Source: Marsupella aquatica (lineage: Eukaryota; Marchantiophyta). From it: 64,000 bases of DNA. Under the pieces are notes generated by a model that was not told the origin of the DNA, did not search any database, and was given only the letters and a program-made list of their open reading frames with translations. This document shows positions 33,701 through 46,193 of this stretch, piece by piece (position 1 is the stretch's first letter; the number at the start of each line of letters is the position of its first letter). The stretch spans positions 11,532,001 to 11,596,000 of the forward strand of contig OZ316899.1 of the NCBI GenBank assembly GCA_973895155.1, read 5' to 3'. Both the position numbers and the translations under genes were made by a program.

Positions 33701-35355
33701 GTCGTCGCAGAGCTCAACAGGGAGCTAAGAGCAACCCAGGAGGAGAGGGCTACCTTGAAAAGAGAATTGGAGGAAGCCAATAAGGAGCTGGAGGAGGCGC
33801 GCAAGGACCTGGACGAGACCCAGGAGGAGTTGGAGGAAATCACGAGGAAGATGGAGAACCTACAGCGGCGGGCCGACAACCAAACGGAGCGGCTGAAGAC
33901 ACAAGCCGCAGTATTTAAATGCTTGGCTTCATCAGGTCCAACTCCAATTGGTGAAACCCAGTTACCAGGGGTAGTATTGGCCGAAGGACAAGCCGTAACA
34001 CTCACCCCGGTGCTGGAGGTAAGTGGCAAGGGGAAGGAACCGGCTGTCGAAATAGGGAAGAAGAAGAAGCGGAAACCCTCTAGGTCTAGGAGTTATACGG
34101 CTTCTCAAGCCATTGTGACCAAGAAGATAAACTCGGCACCAACCTCCGGCATCGGCACGATAGTGGATCCACCAGTCCTAGGAAGTGGAGATGGCAAGGC
34201 CGAGGCCGGGAGAACCAGTAATGTTGCCGAGGTACCAGATCCTCCACTAGAACATGTCGGGGAGGCCGTAGCCGTAGCAGAGGCCGTGACCGATGCTGAG
34301 GCCGAAGCCGAGGGTGGACCCAATCAGGCCGATGAAGAGTTGACTCGGTCAGGGGCAGGTAATCTGTCAGAGGATGGACCAACGGTAGTGGTTGCGGAGG
34401 AAGCTTTGGGGGCGTCCATTGAGGACCAGCCACCGGTGTCGTGATGGTGTAAGGGCGCCGTCCCTTTTAGGGAGGGCGGACGTGGAGGTAGGAGGCGTGA
34501 GTGGGTAGGGCGGGCGCTGATCTCCAAGTTTAGACTTAGGATCAGGATTAGGAGACGGCCCTGACACTTAGATTAGTGGGATTTCGGATCCACGGGTGTG
34601 GACGACACTTGTGCTCCTGCTTCGCTGTAGTTAGGTAGATTATAGTTAGATAGATTACAGTAGGTAGATTAGGCTTACGCTGCAAGGAATCAGGCGGATC
34701 CACAACCAGGATAAGTACCTAGGCTGCGGGGAGTTCAGGGCCTCTTCTTTAACAAGTTTTTAGTTGCACCAGCAGGGCTGGGATCAAGTAGTAAGAGAAG
34801 CTCTCGGTTAGTTATACAGTGACCCTTGTATATATTCATGTTTCCTCATACTTAAGAACTGAATAGAGTTGGCCTCACGGCTTAGTTCGCAGAGCTTGTG
34901 TATGAGATGTACTGTTTGTATGGCAAGTGCATGGTATAACTCAGTCAGAAGGAGTCATTTTGCTATTTGTGTGTCGCATTAACTTGTGTGAAGAGTGCCC
35001 ACATCAACTAATAGAGGAATAGAAGTAAGCAGGGGAGTGAGAGTTGGATGTGTCGAGCTGAGAGAGGTCTTAGCGGCTTAACCAAGCCAATTGGGGATCA
35101 TTCCGGCGGCGGAATCCAAACATACCTAATGGAAGACCAGGAGAGGAATACAAGGGAGGGACTAGAATAGGCCGGCTAAGTATCTCATGACCCGATGAAG
35201 GATCTGTCCAGTATATGTGTGTAAAATGTTAATAGAGGATTAGCAGCGTCCCATGCCGCTAAACCGCGGAAACGACCTCGCCAAGGACGAAACCTGCGGG
35301 AATCGGCTTGAGCAAGGGGGTTTCTTGGGTTTGGGGAGGCAGGGGACGCACCACA
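30794..35355 (+). repeat. Solo LTR C, main part
   Basis: Continues from 6845 after the E1 insertion and the ACCTT duplication, and ends GGGACGCACCACA at 35355. TSD GCCAC follows at 35356-35360. With the first part it is about 4.63 kb, roughly 1.4 kb longer than E1 LTRs because it keeps the full 3' part of the ORF. It is clearly more diverged from A and B than they are from each other. After the ORF, 34444-35355 is non-coding and holds the TTCCGGCGGCGGAA motif at 35101-35114. Confidence 0.9.
30845..34443 (+). pseudogene. LTR-embedded ORF in solo LTR C, long form with four stops
   Basis: One frame runs from ATG 30845 to 34443 (about 1200 codons) with only four in-frame stops, all TAG: 30989, 32780, 32858 and 33341. 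The last three replace CAG codons of E1; the first replaces TGG. It has the same N-terminal region (AAHFWGCLFERA), NLS-like PAKRTR and conserved domain (GLEAFVRLPWLKPKV, NGFFRNTCTNPHIGEMI). The long coiled coil (33023-33900; NRELRATQEERATL, KELEEARKDLDE) and an Ala/Val/Glu-rich tail are missing from E1. This shows the original length of the protein in this family. Confidence 0.85.
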
Positions 35356-35360
35356 GCCAC

Positions 35361-37765
35361 CAAAGCCAAAAATGTTGGTAAGGTATGTACAAGAGCCAGT
35401 CAAAGATACCCAAAAACCTGAATCTAACGTTCGGCTTGTGTGTTATGAGGAGGAAATGTGGCTACCAGAAGGACAGGTGGACCATGTCCAAATTGTGGAA
35501 ATCACCTCTCCAACTTATCGGGACCCAAGGAAGGAGTCTACACCCCAAGTTGCCATAGTGAAGAAAAAGAAGAAAGAATGGGGAAAACTATCTCCAAGTG
35601 CAGATCTAGATCTGAATCCAAAACAGATCTAGATCTGAATCCAAAATTTGAAACTGTTGCCATGACCAAAATTCCAGATATGAATAATGGAGGACCACAA
35701 GGCCTGGTGTTTGACATTGAGGTACCTCACTTAGTCAAGGAAGAGGAACTTGGCCAACCCAACAAAAGAGTTAGAGAGAGAGAAAGAGTACCGAAAGTGT
35801 TTGCAATTACTCGATCTAAGGACAAAAAGTTGGCTAAGGCCCTTGAGAAGGAATTGAAGAAGGCCAAGCAACCTGTAGCAACCAAAAGAGAAGGGGTGGA
35901 CCACGGGAACGATGGAACATATGATCGTAATGATCTTAAATACTTCTTACCGGACATCTCTACAGAAGTCAAAGAGATTTTGGCTCGCAAATTACAAGTG
36001 AAACCTGAAATCAAAAAGTCACTTACCCCTGTGGTACCTCCAATCAAAGAAGGGAAATTGAAATTGGAGAAATCCCAACCGTATGACATTGTGGCAAACA
36101 TTGACAATGTCAAAGCCAACATCACAATAGGAGAATTGATTAGAATTAACCCTCAATTTTGAAGGGAGATCAGATTAGTAGGTGGCAGAAGAAGGAGAAA
36201 AGCCAAATTGCCAACTGTAGATGTGCATAATTGCTTCCACCTTGAGGCTTCGGATAGAGGACAACCTATATTGACCATTCAAATTGCTGGGTGTTCCATT
36301 CAGGGAGTTCCTATTGATGGAGGATCAAGTGTCAACCTCATCACAGAATCTATTGCATACAGTTTGGGATTTGAAAAATTTGAGCCCACTGATCGGTTCC
36401 TGAGAATGGCGGACAAAACTCGGGTTGCTCTAGTTGGAATTTTGCAGAATGTGGATACAATAATTGGAGGCATTACATTTCCTTTAGGTGTATGTAATTA
36501 TTCGACCCTCTTCTCCTTCCAATTTTCCAATCCTATTAGGACGGCCTTGGCTGTATGGTGTCGGGGTGAAAGTTAATTGGACTATGAAAGAATTAACTTT
36601 TGGTACCCCCGAGTGATTGTAAGTTGGGACGTAGATCCTCACCAGGGAGAGACAGAGATGGATGAAGGCTATACTTCAAATTCCACGGTCACATCGACAG
36701 ACTTTGATTCAATCAGAAACAAGACCAAGCGACGAAAAGAAGATGACGTGCGATTTCTCAATATTTTTGAATTTGATGCTCCTGTGGAGATGGAAAAAGT
36801 TCAAAAATAACCGCCGTAACTGAAATTCCGGAACTTGGTAGAAATCCAGAAACATCAGAAAATCTGGATCAATCACACTTCAACCGAAAAGCTCCGGTTT
36901 TACACTGATTTGGAAGAGAACTTTGAAACAGGCTTACAGCCTGGATGACGCCAGAACCCTTCCTACCTAAGTACTATAGTCAAATCTAGGACCTCGGATG
37001 GGGAGGGAGTCAAGAGTGACCAAGAAGGTGTCAGCACAGAGTCCTTACCGGAAGAAGCAAAAGGATTGACTATTGAACCTATGGGTTTTACTGAAGGGAT
37101 AGTAGACCCAAGAGCTTACCAAAAGGTGGAGATTGAACCTGGAAAATTCTTGAATATCAGCAATCATATTCAGGGTGAGCAGAGAACTAAGTATGTGGAA
37201 TTGCTGAAGCAGTATAGGGATGTTTTTGCCTGGAGCCATACCGATATCAAAGGCATACCCTCTTATCTAGGACAACACCGGATAGACTTGGTTGAAGGAG
37301 CAGTTCCAATCAGGCAAAGGCAATATTGCCTTAATCCTTTTGCCTTTGCCAATATTTAGGGATGAGATTGATAAGCTAACTCAAGCAGGATTCATTTTTC
37401 CAGTCCTAAGCAGTGAGTGGGTTTCTCCCATAGTCATTGTACCTAAGAAACCAAGGCCGGACGGAAAAGTTAAAATCTGGGTTTGTCAAGATTTCCGGAA
37501 GTTGAATGCAGCCACCAAGAAGGACCATTACCCCTTACCTTTTACTGACATTGTTTTAGATACGGTTACGGGACATGACCTTTTTAGCTTCCTTGATGGT
37601 TCCTCTGGATACAATCAAATTTCTGTTAGGGAGGAAGACCGTGACAAGACCACATTCACTATGGACTGGGGCACATATGCTTTCTCAGTAATGCCATTTG
37701 GATTCTGCAACGCCCCAGGAACCTTTCAAAGGATCATGATGATTAATTTTCAAGAATATCTTCAT
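35361..37765 (+). pseudogene. Element H gag end, protease and reverse transcriptase, truncated
   Basis: Resumes the H gag frame (PKPKMLVRYVQEP). A Lys-rich linker follows with a 25-bp tandem duplication near 35602-35646. A TGA at 36160 precedes RRRRKAKLP and a protease with the active-site string VPIDGGSSVNLITE (36208-36570). After several stops, RT starts with RDVFAWSHTDIKGIPSYLG (37066-37359) and, after a frameshift, WVSPIVIVPKKPRPDGKVK, WVCQDFRKLNAAT, FLDGSSGYNQI and MPFGFCNAPGTFQRI. Copia-2 interrupts it at 37766, just before the expected catalytic DD motif. The rest of H pol is outside the window. Confidence 0.85.
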
Positions 37766-37939
37766 TGTTGTAAGGGATAAACCTAACCCTGATTACCTAG
37801 ACTCACCCTAGTATATAGGGAATTGAGGTGGTTACATAACCACCATACCATGTACTATATAGGGAGTTATTTACACTCCCACAATCAGTGAGAAGGATGT
37901 GAGCTTGTCGGTGCATTGGTGTCTATGGTGTGCATAATA
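37766..37939 (+). repeat. Copia-2 5' LTR
   Basis: Starts TGTTGTAAGGGATAAACC and ends just before CGTTATCAGG. The end (ATAATA) lacks the usual CA, perhaps by mutation. It is defined only by the primer site and the break in H, because the 3' LTR is not visible. Confidence 0.65.
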
Positions 37940-38353
37940 CGTTATCAGGACGACTCTCCAATTTGAGCAGAATTTGTTTTCAATTACTCATCCTTCCTCG
38001 GAATGAATCTTATGGCTAGTGACTTGTAGCAAGCAACAATTTTTTTATCTTGCCATGTTCACTGAATCAAGGTGCACACTTTGAATTATTGAGTGAATCA
38101 AAATCTGTCATACATGCGCAAAATCAAAAATTGAAGAAACAGGAGCGCAAGCATCTTGACACCAATATACACGGGAGATTCTGCACTTCGGCCAATACGA
38201 GGAAGTTTCTCAAAATTCCTTTGCATTTGTATTATCATCTCAAGGCCAGTTTAACAAAGCTGAATTTTACAATATCCAGGTAGATCATAACTCTCAGATT
38301 CCTGGATATAACTCAATTTATATTCTAATCATCATAAACATAGTAGACTCATG

Positions 38354-39306
38354 AACATGAATTCGATCAAGAAGCCTCAATTTAAGGCCCTAACCATTGA
38401 TGGTGCAAATTATTTATCATGGTCACTGGACATCAAAGCATATCTTGCATCAAAAGACCTTTAGGATGCAATTTTAACTAATGTTGGCCTAACTTTACAG
38501 CAAAAGGCAAGAGCATTAATCTGTATACGTACCACCTTGTAGAGTCACTCAAGATCCAATATCTAAATCAATTTAACCCCCAAATCCTCTAGGAGGATCT
38601 GAAATTGAGGTTCGATCACATGCGACTGGTTTCCCTGCCAGCCGCCGGCCCGCCATGATTGGATAAATTTGCAGGTACAGGACCATACTTCCATGTCCAA
38701 TTACAATGGCGAACTCTTCCAAATTATCTCACAGTTGGCAGTCTGTGGCCACCCAGTTGGCAACGACGAGAAAATCAAACGAACTCTATCAACGTTCAGC
38801 GCAGGAAATATCATCCTTGCATCACAATACAGAAACATGGGATTTACAAAATATTCAAAACTCATTGCTCATATGCTTCTTGCAGAGAAGCATCAATTAC
38901 TCCTCCTAGAGAATGCAAAATCTCGCCCACCAAGGTCTGTCGCACCCCCACCTAAACCTGAAATCAACTTCAATCGACAGAACGACAAAGCAAGAGGCAG
39001 AGGGCGTGGAAATTTCAGGGGGAGGCGAGGACGAACCTATGGTCAAGGCAAAAACCAACAACAAGGCAGGGACAGTGGCCAACCTGAAAGGGGAGGCCAA
39101 ACCTTCGGAAATTTTAATTGAAGAGGAGGACAACAAGGTGGTGGATACAGAGACAGAGGCCAAGGGGGAGGCCACGGAAGGGGATACAATAATTGGATAA
39201 GAGAGAACGATAACTCTACATAATGCTTCAGGTGCGGCACAAAAGGACACTTACAGAGAGATTGTCGAGCACCTGCCCATCTAGTCAAACTTTACAAGCA
39301 AAGCAT
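38354..39306 (+). pseudogene. Copia-2 gag, broken
   Basis: Begins MNSIKKPQFKALTIDGANY and shares the gag core with Copia-1. It is broken by TAG at 38462 (CAG in Copia-1) and TAG at 38590 (TGG in Copia-1) and by frameshifts. The middle (38669-39121) reads YNGELFQIISQLAVCGHPVG and an RG-rich tail; the CCHC knuckle CFRCGTKGHLQRDC lies near 39229-39270. Confidence 0.83.
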
Positions 39307-40892
39307 GGGAACACCCAGTAATCAAGCCTATGGTTACTACATGGAAACTACAGATAATATTGAGAACTATGCACCAGACCCAGTAGCACCTGAGGTCCAT
39401 ACTGCCCGATTAGGATCTAATCCCTCTCTTCTGGACGATCATCACAATTGTATTGTTGATAGCGGCACATCTCATTCAATCCTACGCCACAAAGACTACT
39501 TCCTTAGCATAACTCCATCCCATCGATCCATGACAACAATCATTGGATCTAATTACATAGAGGAAGGTTATGGTCCAGCACAAGTCAGATTTCCCAAGGG
39601 AACAATCATCCAAATTGACTCAGCAATTTATGCACCACGGGCCACTAGAAACCTTATAAGTTTTAGTGACATATGTGCCAACAGATTTCATATTCACACA
39701 GGCACCTGTGGAAACCGTGAAGTCTTGCACATCCTGGAGAACACCAAATCAGGGAGATTAGTCCGCGAGATACTACCCATATATCCTCCTGGACTCTACA
39801 TCACCCAAATCTATTCTTATCATACTGAGATTACTCCACTTACCTTAACACAGAGATGGCATAATCGTCTTGGACAGCCTGGTACAACTGTGTACCACAA
39901 TATCTTAAAGGCTACCGTTGGCATACCTCAAGGCGTTCACCCCTCAGCCTCCAGCAGACCATGCATTGCATGCTCACAAGGGAAAATGGTGACTCGTCCA
40001 TCACCATCAAAGACAATACACAAGATCCCACAATTCCTAGACAGGATACAAGCAGATGTTTGTGGCCCAATTGACCCTCCTTCTGGCCCATTCAGATATT
40101 TCCTGGTTATCATTGATGCCTCCACCAAGTGGTCACAGGTCTCACTGCTTTCCACCAGGAATCTTGTTTTCCCAAGGATTTTATCACATATCCTGAAATT
40201 AAAACATCAATTCCCAGAGAACCCAATCAAAAAAATTAGAGTTGATAACGCAGGGAATTTACATCAAAAACTTTCGATGACTTCTGTGAAACTACAGGTA
40301 TCAACACTGAGTACCCCGTTGCACATGTTCATTTTCAGAATGGCATTGCCAAATCCGTGATCAAACAAATACAGATGGTGGCCAGACCCCTACTGATGCA
40401 GTCCAACTTACTAGCATCAGCCTGGGGCCATGCGGTCCTACATGCAGCCGCCCTCTTAGATTGAGACCATCATCATTTAATTCCCAAACCCCCCACTTCC
40501 TAGCATATGGATTGCCACCTGATATCACACATCTACGGACTTTTGGCTGCCTGGTACTTGTCCCAATTTTAGGTCCTAAACGAACTAAAATGGGACCTCA
40601 GAGACAACGAGGCATCTATGTTGGATTTGACTCACGCTCCATCATAAGATACTTGGAACCCTCAACAACAAACATTTTCAAAGCACGGTTCCAAGATTGC
40701 AATTTCTTTGAAGATGAATTTCCAACTCTTACGAAAGACCCAAACAGAAGCGGAGAGGTAAAAGTGAAGGACTTACAATGGTTTTCTACACATCCTTTTA
40801 CTGACGACCACCAAACTAAAGAAGCAGATCAAAGTACAACGTGTCCTCCACTTACAATAGATGCTTATGAAACTTCCAGATGCCTTCAATGA
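39305..40892 (+). pseudogene. Copia-2 protease and integrase
   Basis: The protease has IVDSGTSHSIL (39448-39480), the expected DSG/DTG active site. The pre-integrase zinc finger reads RWHNRLGQPGTTVYHN ... CIACSQGK. The integrase core has DRIQADVCGPI and IDASTKWSQV, and then IRVDNAGN, the second catalytic aspartate. The frame fails at about 40340 and resumes at 40461 with the C-terminal part (LAYGLPPDITHLRTFGCLV, RGIYVGFDSRS). The region around the third catalytic residue is damaged. Confidence 0.85.
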
Positions 40893-41751
40893 CCCAGCCA
40901 TGGTCACTCGCTCACATTTAGAGGCAGCAAACATACCAGCTCAAATTTCTCGGAAGTCTACACCAGCAACTGAAGCTGCACCAAGGGCGAAGCGAGGTCG
41001 CCCTCTGGGATCCAGGGACTCTCACCCTAGACTGCCGCGTACAGGCCTTCCATCTCCCCCTGTTATACCAGTTACAGTACCACCTTTACCACAAGAGGCC
41101 AATAATGAGGAGATCACGATTAATTATGTGCATACTGGGAAGATATTGCAGCGTGATACAATACAGGTCGATGATACCTTTGCATTTAATATCTCTGAGG
41201 AGATCACAAATGATACACCAGATCCTCTAATGATTGTTGAGGCCCAATCTCGACCAGACTGGCCACAATGGGAGCTAGTTATAAACTCAGAAGTGGACTC
41301 CCTCGTACAACAAAAAGTTTTTGGACCGACACCTGCAGGAACCCATCACACGGGTTATAGGTTCATCTTTGTCAAGAAACGCAATGTGAAAGGAGAAGTG
41401 ATCAGACATAAAGCTTGCTTAGTAGCAAAGGGCTACACCCAGATTCCCGGCCGGGACTTTGATCAAACTTACTCTCCTATGATGGATTCAATCACATACA
41501 GAAATCTCATCGAATATGCTCTTTTGCACAAACTCATCATGCATATTTTAGACGTGATCACTACCTATCTGTATGGTATACTTGATACCACAATATATAT
41601 GAAGGCACCCCCGGAACTAATTAAGAGATTAATGTTCCACATTGAGGGGGAGAAAACCGATAACACAAACCCAGGCCTACAACCTGGAGTACTCCAAACT
41701 TGCCCTATAGGAGATTTGGATTCCCTGACGATTGAGCTTGGACCTTCTGTA
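40861..41751 (+). pseudogene. Copia-2 reverse transcriptase, truncated by CACTA-2
   Basis: Contains the linker (RAKRGRPLGSRDSH, NYVHTGKILQRD) and the RT start: RPDWPQWELVINSEVDSL, GYRFIFVKKRN, LVAKGYTQIPGRDFDQTYSP, MKAPPELIKRL. It ends at the CACTAG of CACTA-2, before the catalytic YVDD. Confidence 0.87.
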
Positions 41752-41779
41752 CACTAGAAGAATCTGAGGTGATTTGAGA

Positions 41780-42080
41780 CCGCAATATGTGACTCATTTT
41801 GGCTCATGTGACTTCATTGTGACTCAACGTGACGTGACCCAGGCTGTGACCCTTGGAGTTGCAAAAGTTGAGACCAAAAAATGGAAGTCACTATTGATAC
41901 TGGGCATTGCGACTTGCTTGATACCCATTTGTGACTGATCTGTGACTTTATTGTGGAGTCTAGCCTTGTTGATACGTGACTGCAATGTGACTTTAATTAG
42001 TCACAGGGTAAGTCATATACATGACTTACTTGCACTTAAAAACCACTATCTTGTGACCTTTTAGTGTCACGTAATAGACC
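41780..42080. repeat. CACTA-2 subterminal TGTGACT repeats
   Basis: The heptamer TGTGACT or close variants (CGTGACT, TGTGACC) occurs about ten times in 300 bp, with a few inverted copies (AGTCACA). This is the typical arrangement of TnpA-binding subterminal repeats of CACTA elements. The next 550 bp up to 42633 has no visible gene. Confidence 0.7.
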
Positions 42081-42632
42081 AATGGAGACCCTGATCCGGG
42101 TCACACAACAGAACCATTTGGGCCTCTATATAGTCATGTTCATAACTAATAAGGTTGACATGGAAGTTGTAACCATGACTAATGAACACAGAGGGACAGT
42201 TCATAAGGAGAGAGAGCACTCCACATTGCAATACATAGAAACACTCATGTTCACACTTTAGAAGTATAACACATTGAATACAAGAAATGAACTGAGCATG
42301 AATGACATCCACATGAAACAAAGCATCATATAAGCGGATCCTACATAAAACATTCATAAGAATTCAACAGAATCACAATCTTGCTAGAAGATGATCATCA
42401 TTTCAATTACAATGAAATAGTTTACAATGTCATCAATGTAATTCGGAGAAAATAGGAACTCATAAACTGATAATTGTTTGAGATAATTGAAAGCACATGC
42501 ATGATACTATGAATCTCCAAGAGGACATGATTCTTGTACTGCTTCTTGAGATCTAAAATCTATAGAACATGACTCACACTACAAACAAATAATGACATGA
42601 CATTGTTATGGATCCTCGATAAACTTGCTTGG

Positions 42633-45584
42633 TCATAATACCAAAGAACCTGCAACATCTCCAAGTGTCTTCTGAGGAGGATCATCATTTGTGTTTGGAA
42701 TGGGAAGGACAGCTTTAGGTTTCACTAGTAATGTGACTAACACTACTGAATAACCTGGGGGAATCCTCTTACCATCAAACGTTGTAGAACCAACCTGCAC
42801 TCTGCCAAATCCTACTCGTGCTCCACTTTCATCAACAGCTAACAAGCCACTTTGTCCCTCAACATTAGGTGCTTTCCCCACTTTCACCTTAGATCTTTTT
42901 GCCAGCACCGTTCTTGGAGGTTTGTATGAAACCTTTGACGTGGCTCTACTCCCAGCAGCAGACTTGCTTCGTGTGCGCATGCTTCCTCTCTTCACAGTAG
43001 TGAAGCTAGGCTCAGTAGGTTCCTCTATTGGGACTGTCACAGTAGCAGGTTCCTCACCTGGGAGTGTCATACCAACTAACTCTTTGGTTGGATTTATCTC
43101 AACAAGAGGCACTCCTGTCATTGACAATGATACATTATGCAAATCATTTATCTTTGCAATGGAGTCAAGATCTACATAGCATGAATCTGGCTCAATGGTA
43201 TCATTGTCATGCTTGCTGATATCCTCATTTGCCCCAACATTGATATCATCCACTCTCTTGCCAATATCATCCTCATCCAAACATGGTTCACTGCCCTCTG
43301 TCAAATTAGTTGCATGTACAGACTACAACTTTGTTGCCTCTAAATTGCAGCGAGTCTTTGCCAGGTTCTCATACTTCTTCTCTGCATCACCTGTCTTATT
43401 CTCTATGGGCACAACAACCACAATATATGTTACAAAAAATAAACACATTCAACAAACAATGTCAATTCAAACTATACATTTAATAATCATATCCCACACA
43501 GTTATAAAGGCCTTACCTTCTAGCCTAGATATCGTTGGCATGCCAGAAGAGTGCATAGACTTTGCCACCTCAAGTGGTGATGGTGAAACTCCTACAGAAT
43601 TGGAATCAATTTTATCTCTCATCGACACTACAGCTTCCATTAATGTCTTGAAGTTCACATGGAAAGTCAGTCAATGAATTCAAACGTTCATTGATCTCTG
43701 GAAGACATGTTTCCACAGCCTTCAAACGACCACTTATCTTTGTAAGTGAAGATCCACCTCCCTACATGACACAGGGGTATAGGTTCAATCACTCCATATG
43801 AAATGTTGGGCAATATATGCACAATCAATGTTATATGTGTACACCTGAAATTCAACGCAGGTCATTCAATTACCAATCAGAACTCATATAACTTACGTGC
43901 TTGGAGGATTCAGATGCACCCTCTTGAGCCCGGGTGTTCACAATTTCAGCCCTCAACTCTTCTTTTGAAGGGCTTTGCCCCAATTGGGCTTTCTGCACAT
44001 GCATGGCAAACACAAGTTATCATTATTATTCAGGGAACGTACACTAAAAAACAAAGTGAACAGTACATAGTGTAGCATAAATTACATAATTAGCCATTGA
44101 TTCTTACCAAGCGTTTTGCTATTGGTGCAGTGCCGGTCCTTCCTGTTAGATTAGGGTTCTGAACACTCAACCTGGCCTCAGTCGTCTGTGAACTCTTCTT
44201 TTTTGAAGCATCTGTTACAAAATAAGCTACTAACCTTGCCCACACTTTTCATCACAACTGGCTGGTGCAGGCATATCTGGCTTCTCCCCACCTTCCTTCC
44301 AAGCCTTATGCATTCTCCACCTCTCTTGCTTGATGATTTTACCTGGTGTACTCTCTAGGCAACCTATGTCCATGCCATCATCACTGCCCACATTATTCCA
44401 TTTGGCAACAACATTTTCACATACAGTCTTCCAATCTTTTGGATGCTGTTTTTTAAAATTAATAAAACTCACATCTAACCAACGCAATACTTCAGCTTTC
44501 AAATCAGCATGCCATCGGTTCTTGCAAGGACACTCAGCATCCACCCATTGTCTCTCATTCAACTTCATGTTCCCTTTCTTTGTCACCTCCCCTCGTGCAC
44601 TGCTCTTGGTAGTATTGGGCGTTGTATTGGCCACCCCTTGATTCACCCTACCTGGGGTTCTGAAGACACCTGGGAAAATACAATGTCATTCGTGCTTGAG
44701 AACTACATACAGCAGAGTGAATGACGGCAACATTCAATGCTGCACTTCAACTAAAATTCTTCAAACATATATACCTGTAGCTTTGCCTGTAGACATCTGG
44801 ATAGGGACTGCACTCTGGAATTGTTGCGACCCTGGACCACCTGTCCAGCCTAGTACAGGGGCCGGATGATGTCACTTTCTAGGTATGTATGTGCAAACAT
44901 ATGTACTGAAAACAAAGTATAAACTGTAGGAAAACAACTGAACATTCACCGACATACCTGGCCCCCTTCCGTGCTGCATCTGCATAGGGGCATTAGTGAA
45001 TACTTGAGTTGATGGTTTGACTGTCCAACTTGCACACATACATTTTCTATCATTATACATGTGCAGAATCCCCCCACATGAATGGACTCCAGATATAATG
45101 AGTTCTTCCATTGCTCACAAGATCAGGCATTACCTGCCCCTCTTCCAGCGTTTGTAGGTACTGTATTTTGAAATCCCTGCCAATTACCTTCACCACCTTC
45201 CCAACCTTGTTCATTCCACGACCCACCACCATCCTCCCAACCTGGTTCAACCCATGTCTGTCCTTGTGGACATTGGAACTGATCATTACCAGCATTTGCC
45301 CAATCAGGTGGGGCAGAATCTGCATGCAATGGCAAGTGGATAGAATTTCATGTTGTCTGAATCCAATACATCCCAAACAATGTCAAAAATTGATATGCAA
45401 TCTGAGATTCAGGAGTGCCATGCCTTGACAAAGAACTGACATATAGATATATACTCACATCCCCATGGTTGAGGTGGACGTCCATACCCACGAGACTGTG
45501 GGTTTGGACCTGCTCTGCCTCTACCACGAGCTTGCCCCCTGCCATAGTATTGGGCACCAACCTCGGATCTACCACTACTACCAC
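42633..45584 (-). CDS. CACTA-2 TnpA-like gene (multi-exon, partial)
   Basis: Minus-strand frames in the same order as in CACTA-1. A glycine/tryptophan-rich part lies at 45123-45335 (GWEDGGGSWNEQGWEGG). The conserved domain is at 44230-44646 (NRWHADLKAEVLRWLDVSF, KIIKQERWRMHKAWKEGG). A short helical part is at 43467-43658, and the C-terminal frame at 42633-43304 ends NDDPPQKTLGDVAGSLVL, as in CACTA-1. A probable upstream exon lies beyond E2 at 59621-59926. Splice sites were not resolved. Confidence 0.65.
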
Positions 45585-46085
45585 CTCGCCAACCTTGATC
45601 AGAGGTCAGCCCCCCTGCTGGTATGGTGCATGCACAGGCTTTGTAGGCAAAACATAACTAACAAGATGCTGCATCACATCACCAACTACAATGTCACAAA
45701 CTAAGCAAGGTGCATATGTGTAGTACTTGTGACGCCGCCGGTACGGCGGTTAATGAGTGATTCAGTCTAACTGCGCTCGGCACGCGCGTTAGGTGGGTCT
45801 TAGGCCGCTATTATTAGCATAACGACAGTATTTAGGTAATCATTAGGGGTAGGACATCATTAGGCAATAAGGGGGACTTCAGGTTCGGGCTGGCGGCGGG
45901 TCGCTATTCGCACACCCGGGTTACGAGCGTGGAGGGGCCCCTCCCTCGGGTCCGTATAACGAACTTAAGGAAGCGGCCATTGACGCACGCTGACTCAGAC
46001 CGGCGGAGTGGCCGGTACACCACAAGCGTGAGCGGTTCAACCTATGGGCGTCGAGGAGACGTCGGGGATCGACAAGCCCTCAAAG

Positions 46086-46093
46086 TATAAAAG
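46086..46093 (+). promoter_or_regulatory. TATA box of the E2 left LTR
   Basis: TATAAAAG within AAAGTATAAAAGGGG, 108 bases before the ATG of the LTR ORF. The same box is at 59221-59228 on the minus strand in the right LTR. Transcription probably starts about 30 bases downstream, which places the ORF in the R/U5 part of the LTR. Confidence 0.7.
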
Positions 46094-46193
46094 GGGAGCC
46101 AACCCTTTGTAGTGCACCAGTCCATCAGTCCGCGCGCCAGCTTCGACCCCAGCTCTCTCGTTCTCTCTAGGTCGCCACTACTATCTCCTCTGA

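Larger units (their letters stand above)
37766..41751 (+). mobile_element. Copia-2: Ty1/copia retrotransposon, 5' part
   Basis: A 5' LTR of 174 bp (37766-37939) starts TGTTGTAAGGG. A primer site CGTTATCAGGACG (37940) follows, then gag, protease, integrase and the first half of RT. Its expected TSD is TTCAT (37761-37765); the partner is not in the window. CACTA-2 interrupts RT at 41752. Its proteins are close to those of Copia-1 (same gag, knuckle and RT motifs), but its LTR is different, so it is a related subfamily. It keeps the protease and integrase that Copia-1 has lost. Confidence 0.87.

Noticed and set aside
30794-35355. Reading block C as a third LTR or an inverted LTR belonging to E1
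   Set aside because: C has its own GCCAC duplication (6772-6776 and 35356-35360), and its first 69 bp lie on the far side of E1. E1 has a separate ACCTT duplication. C is therefore an older solo LTR into which E1 inserted.
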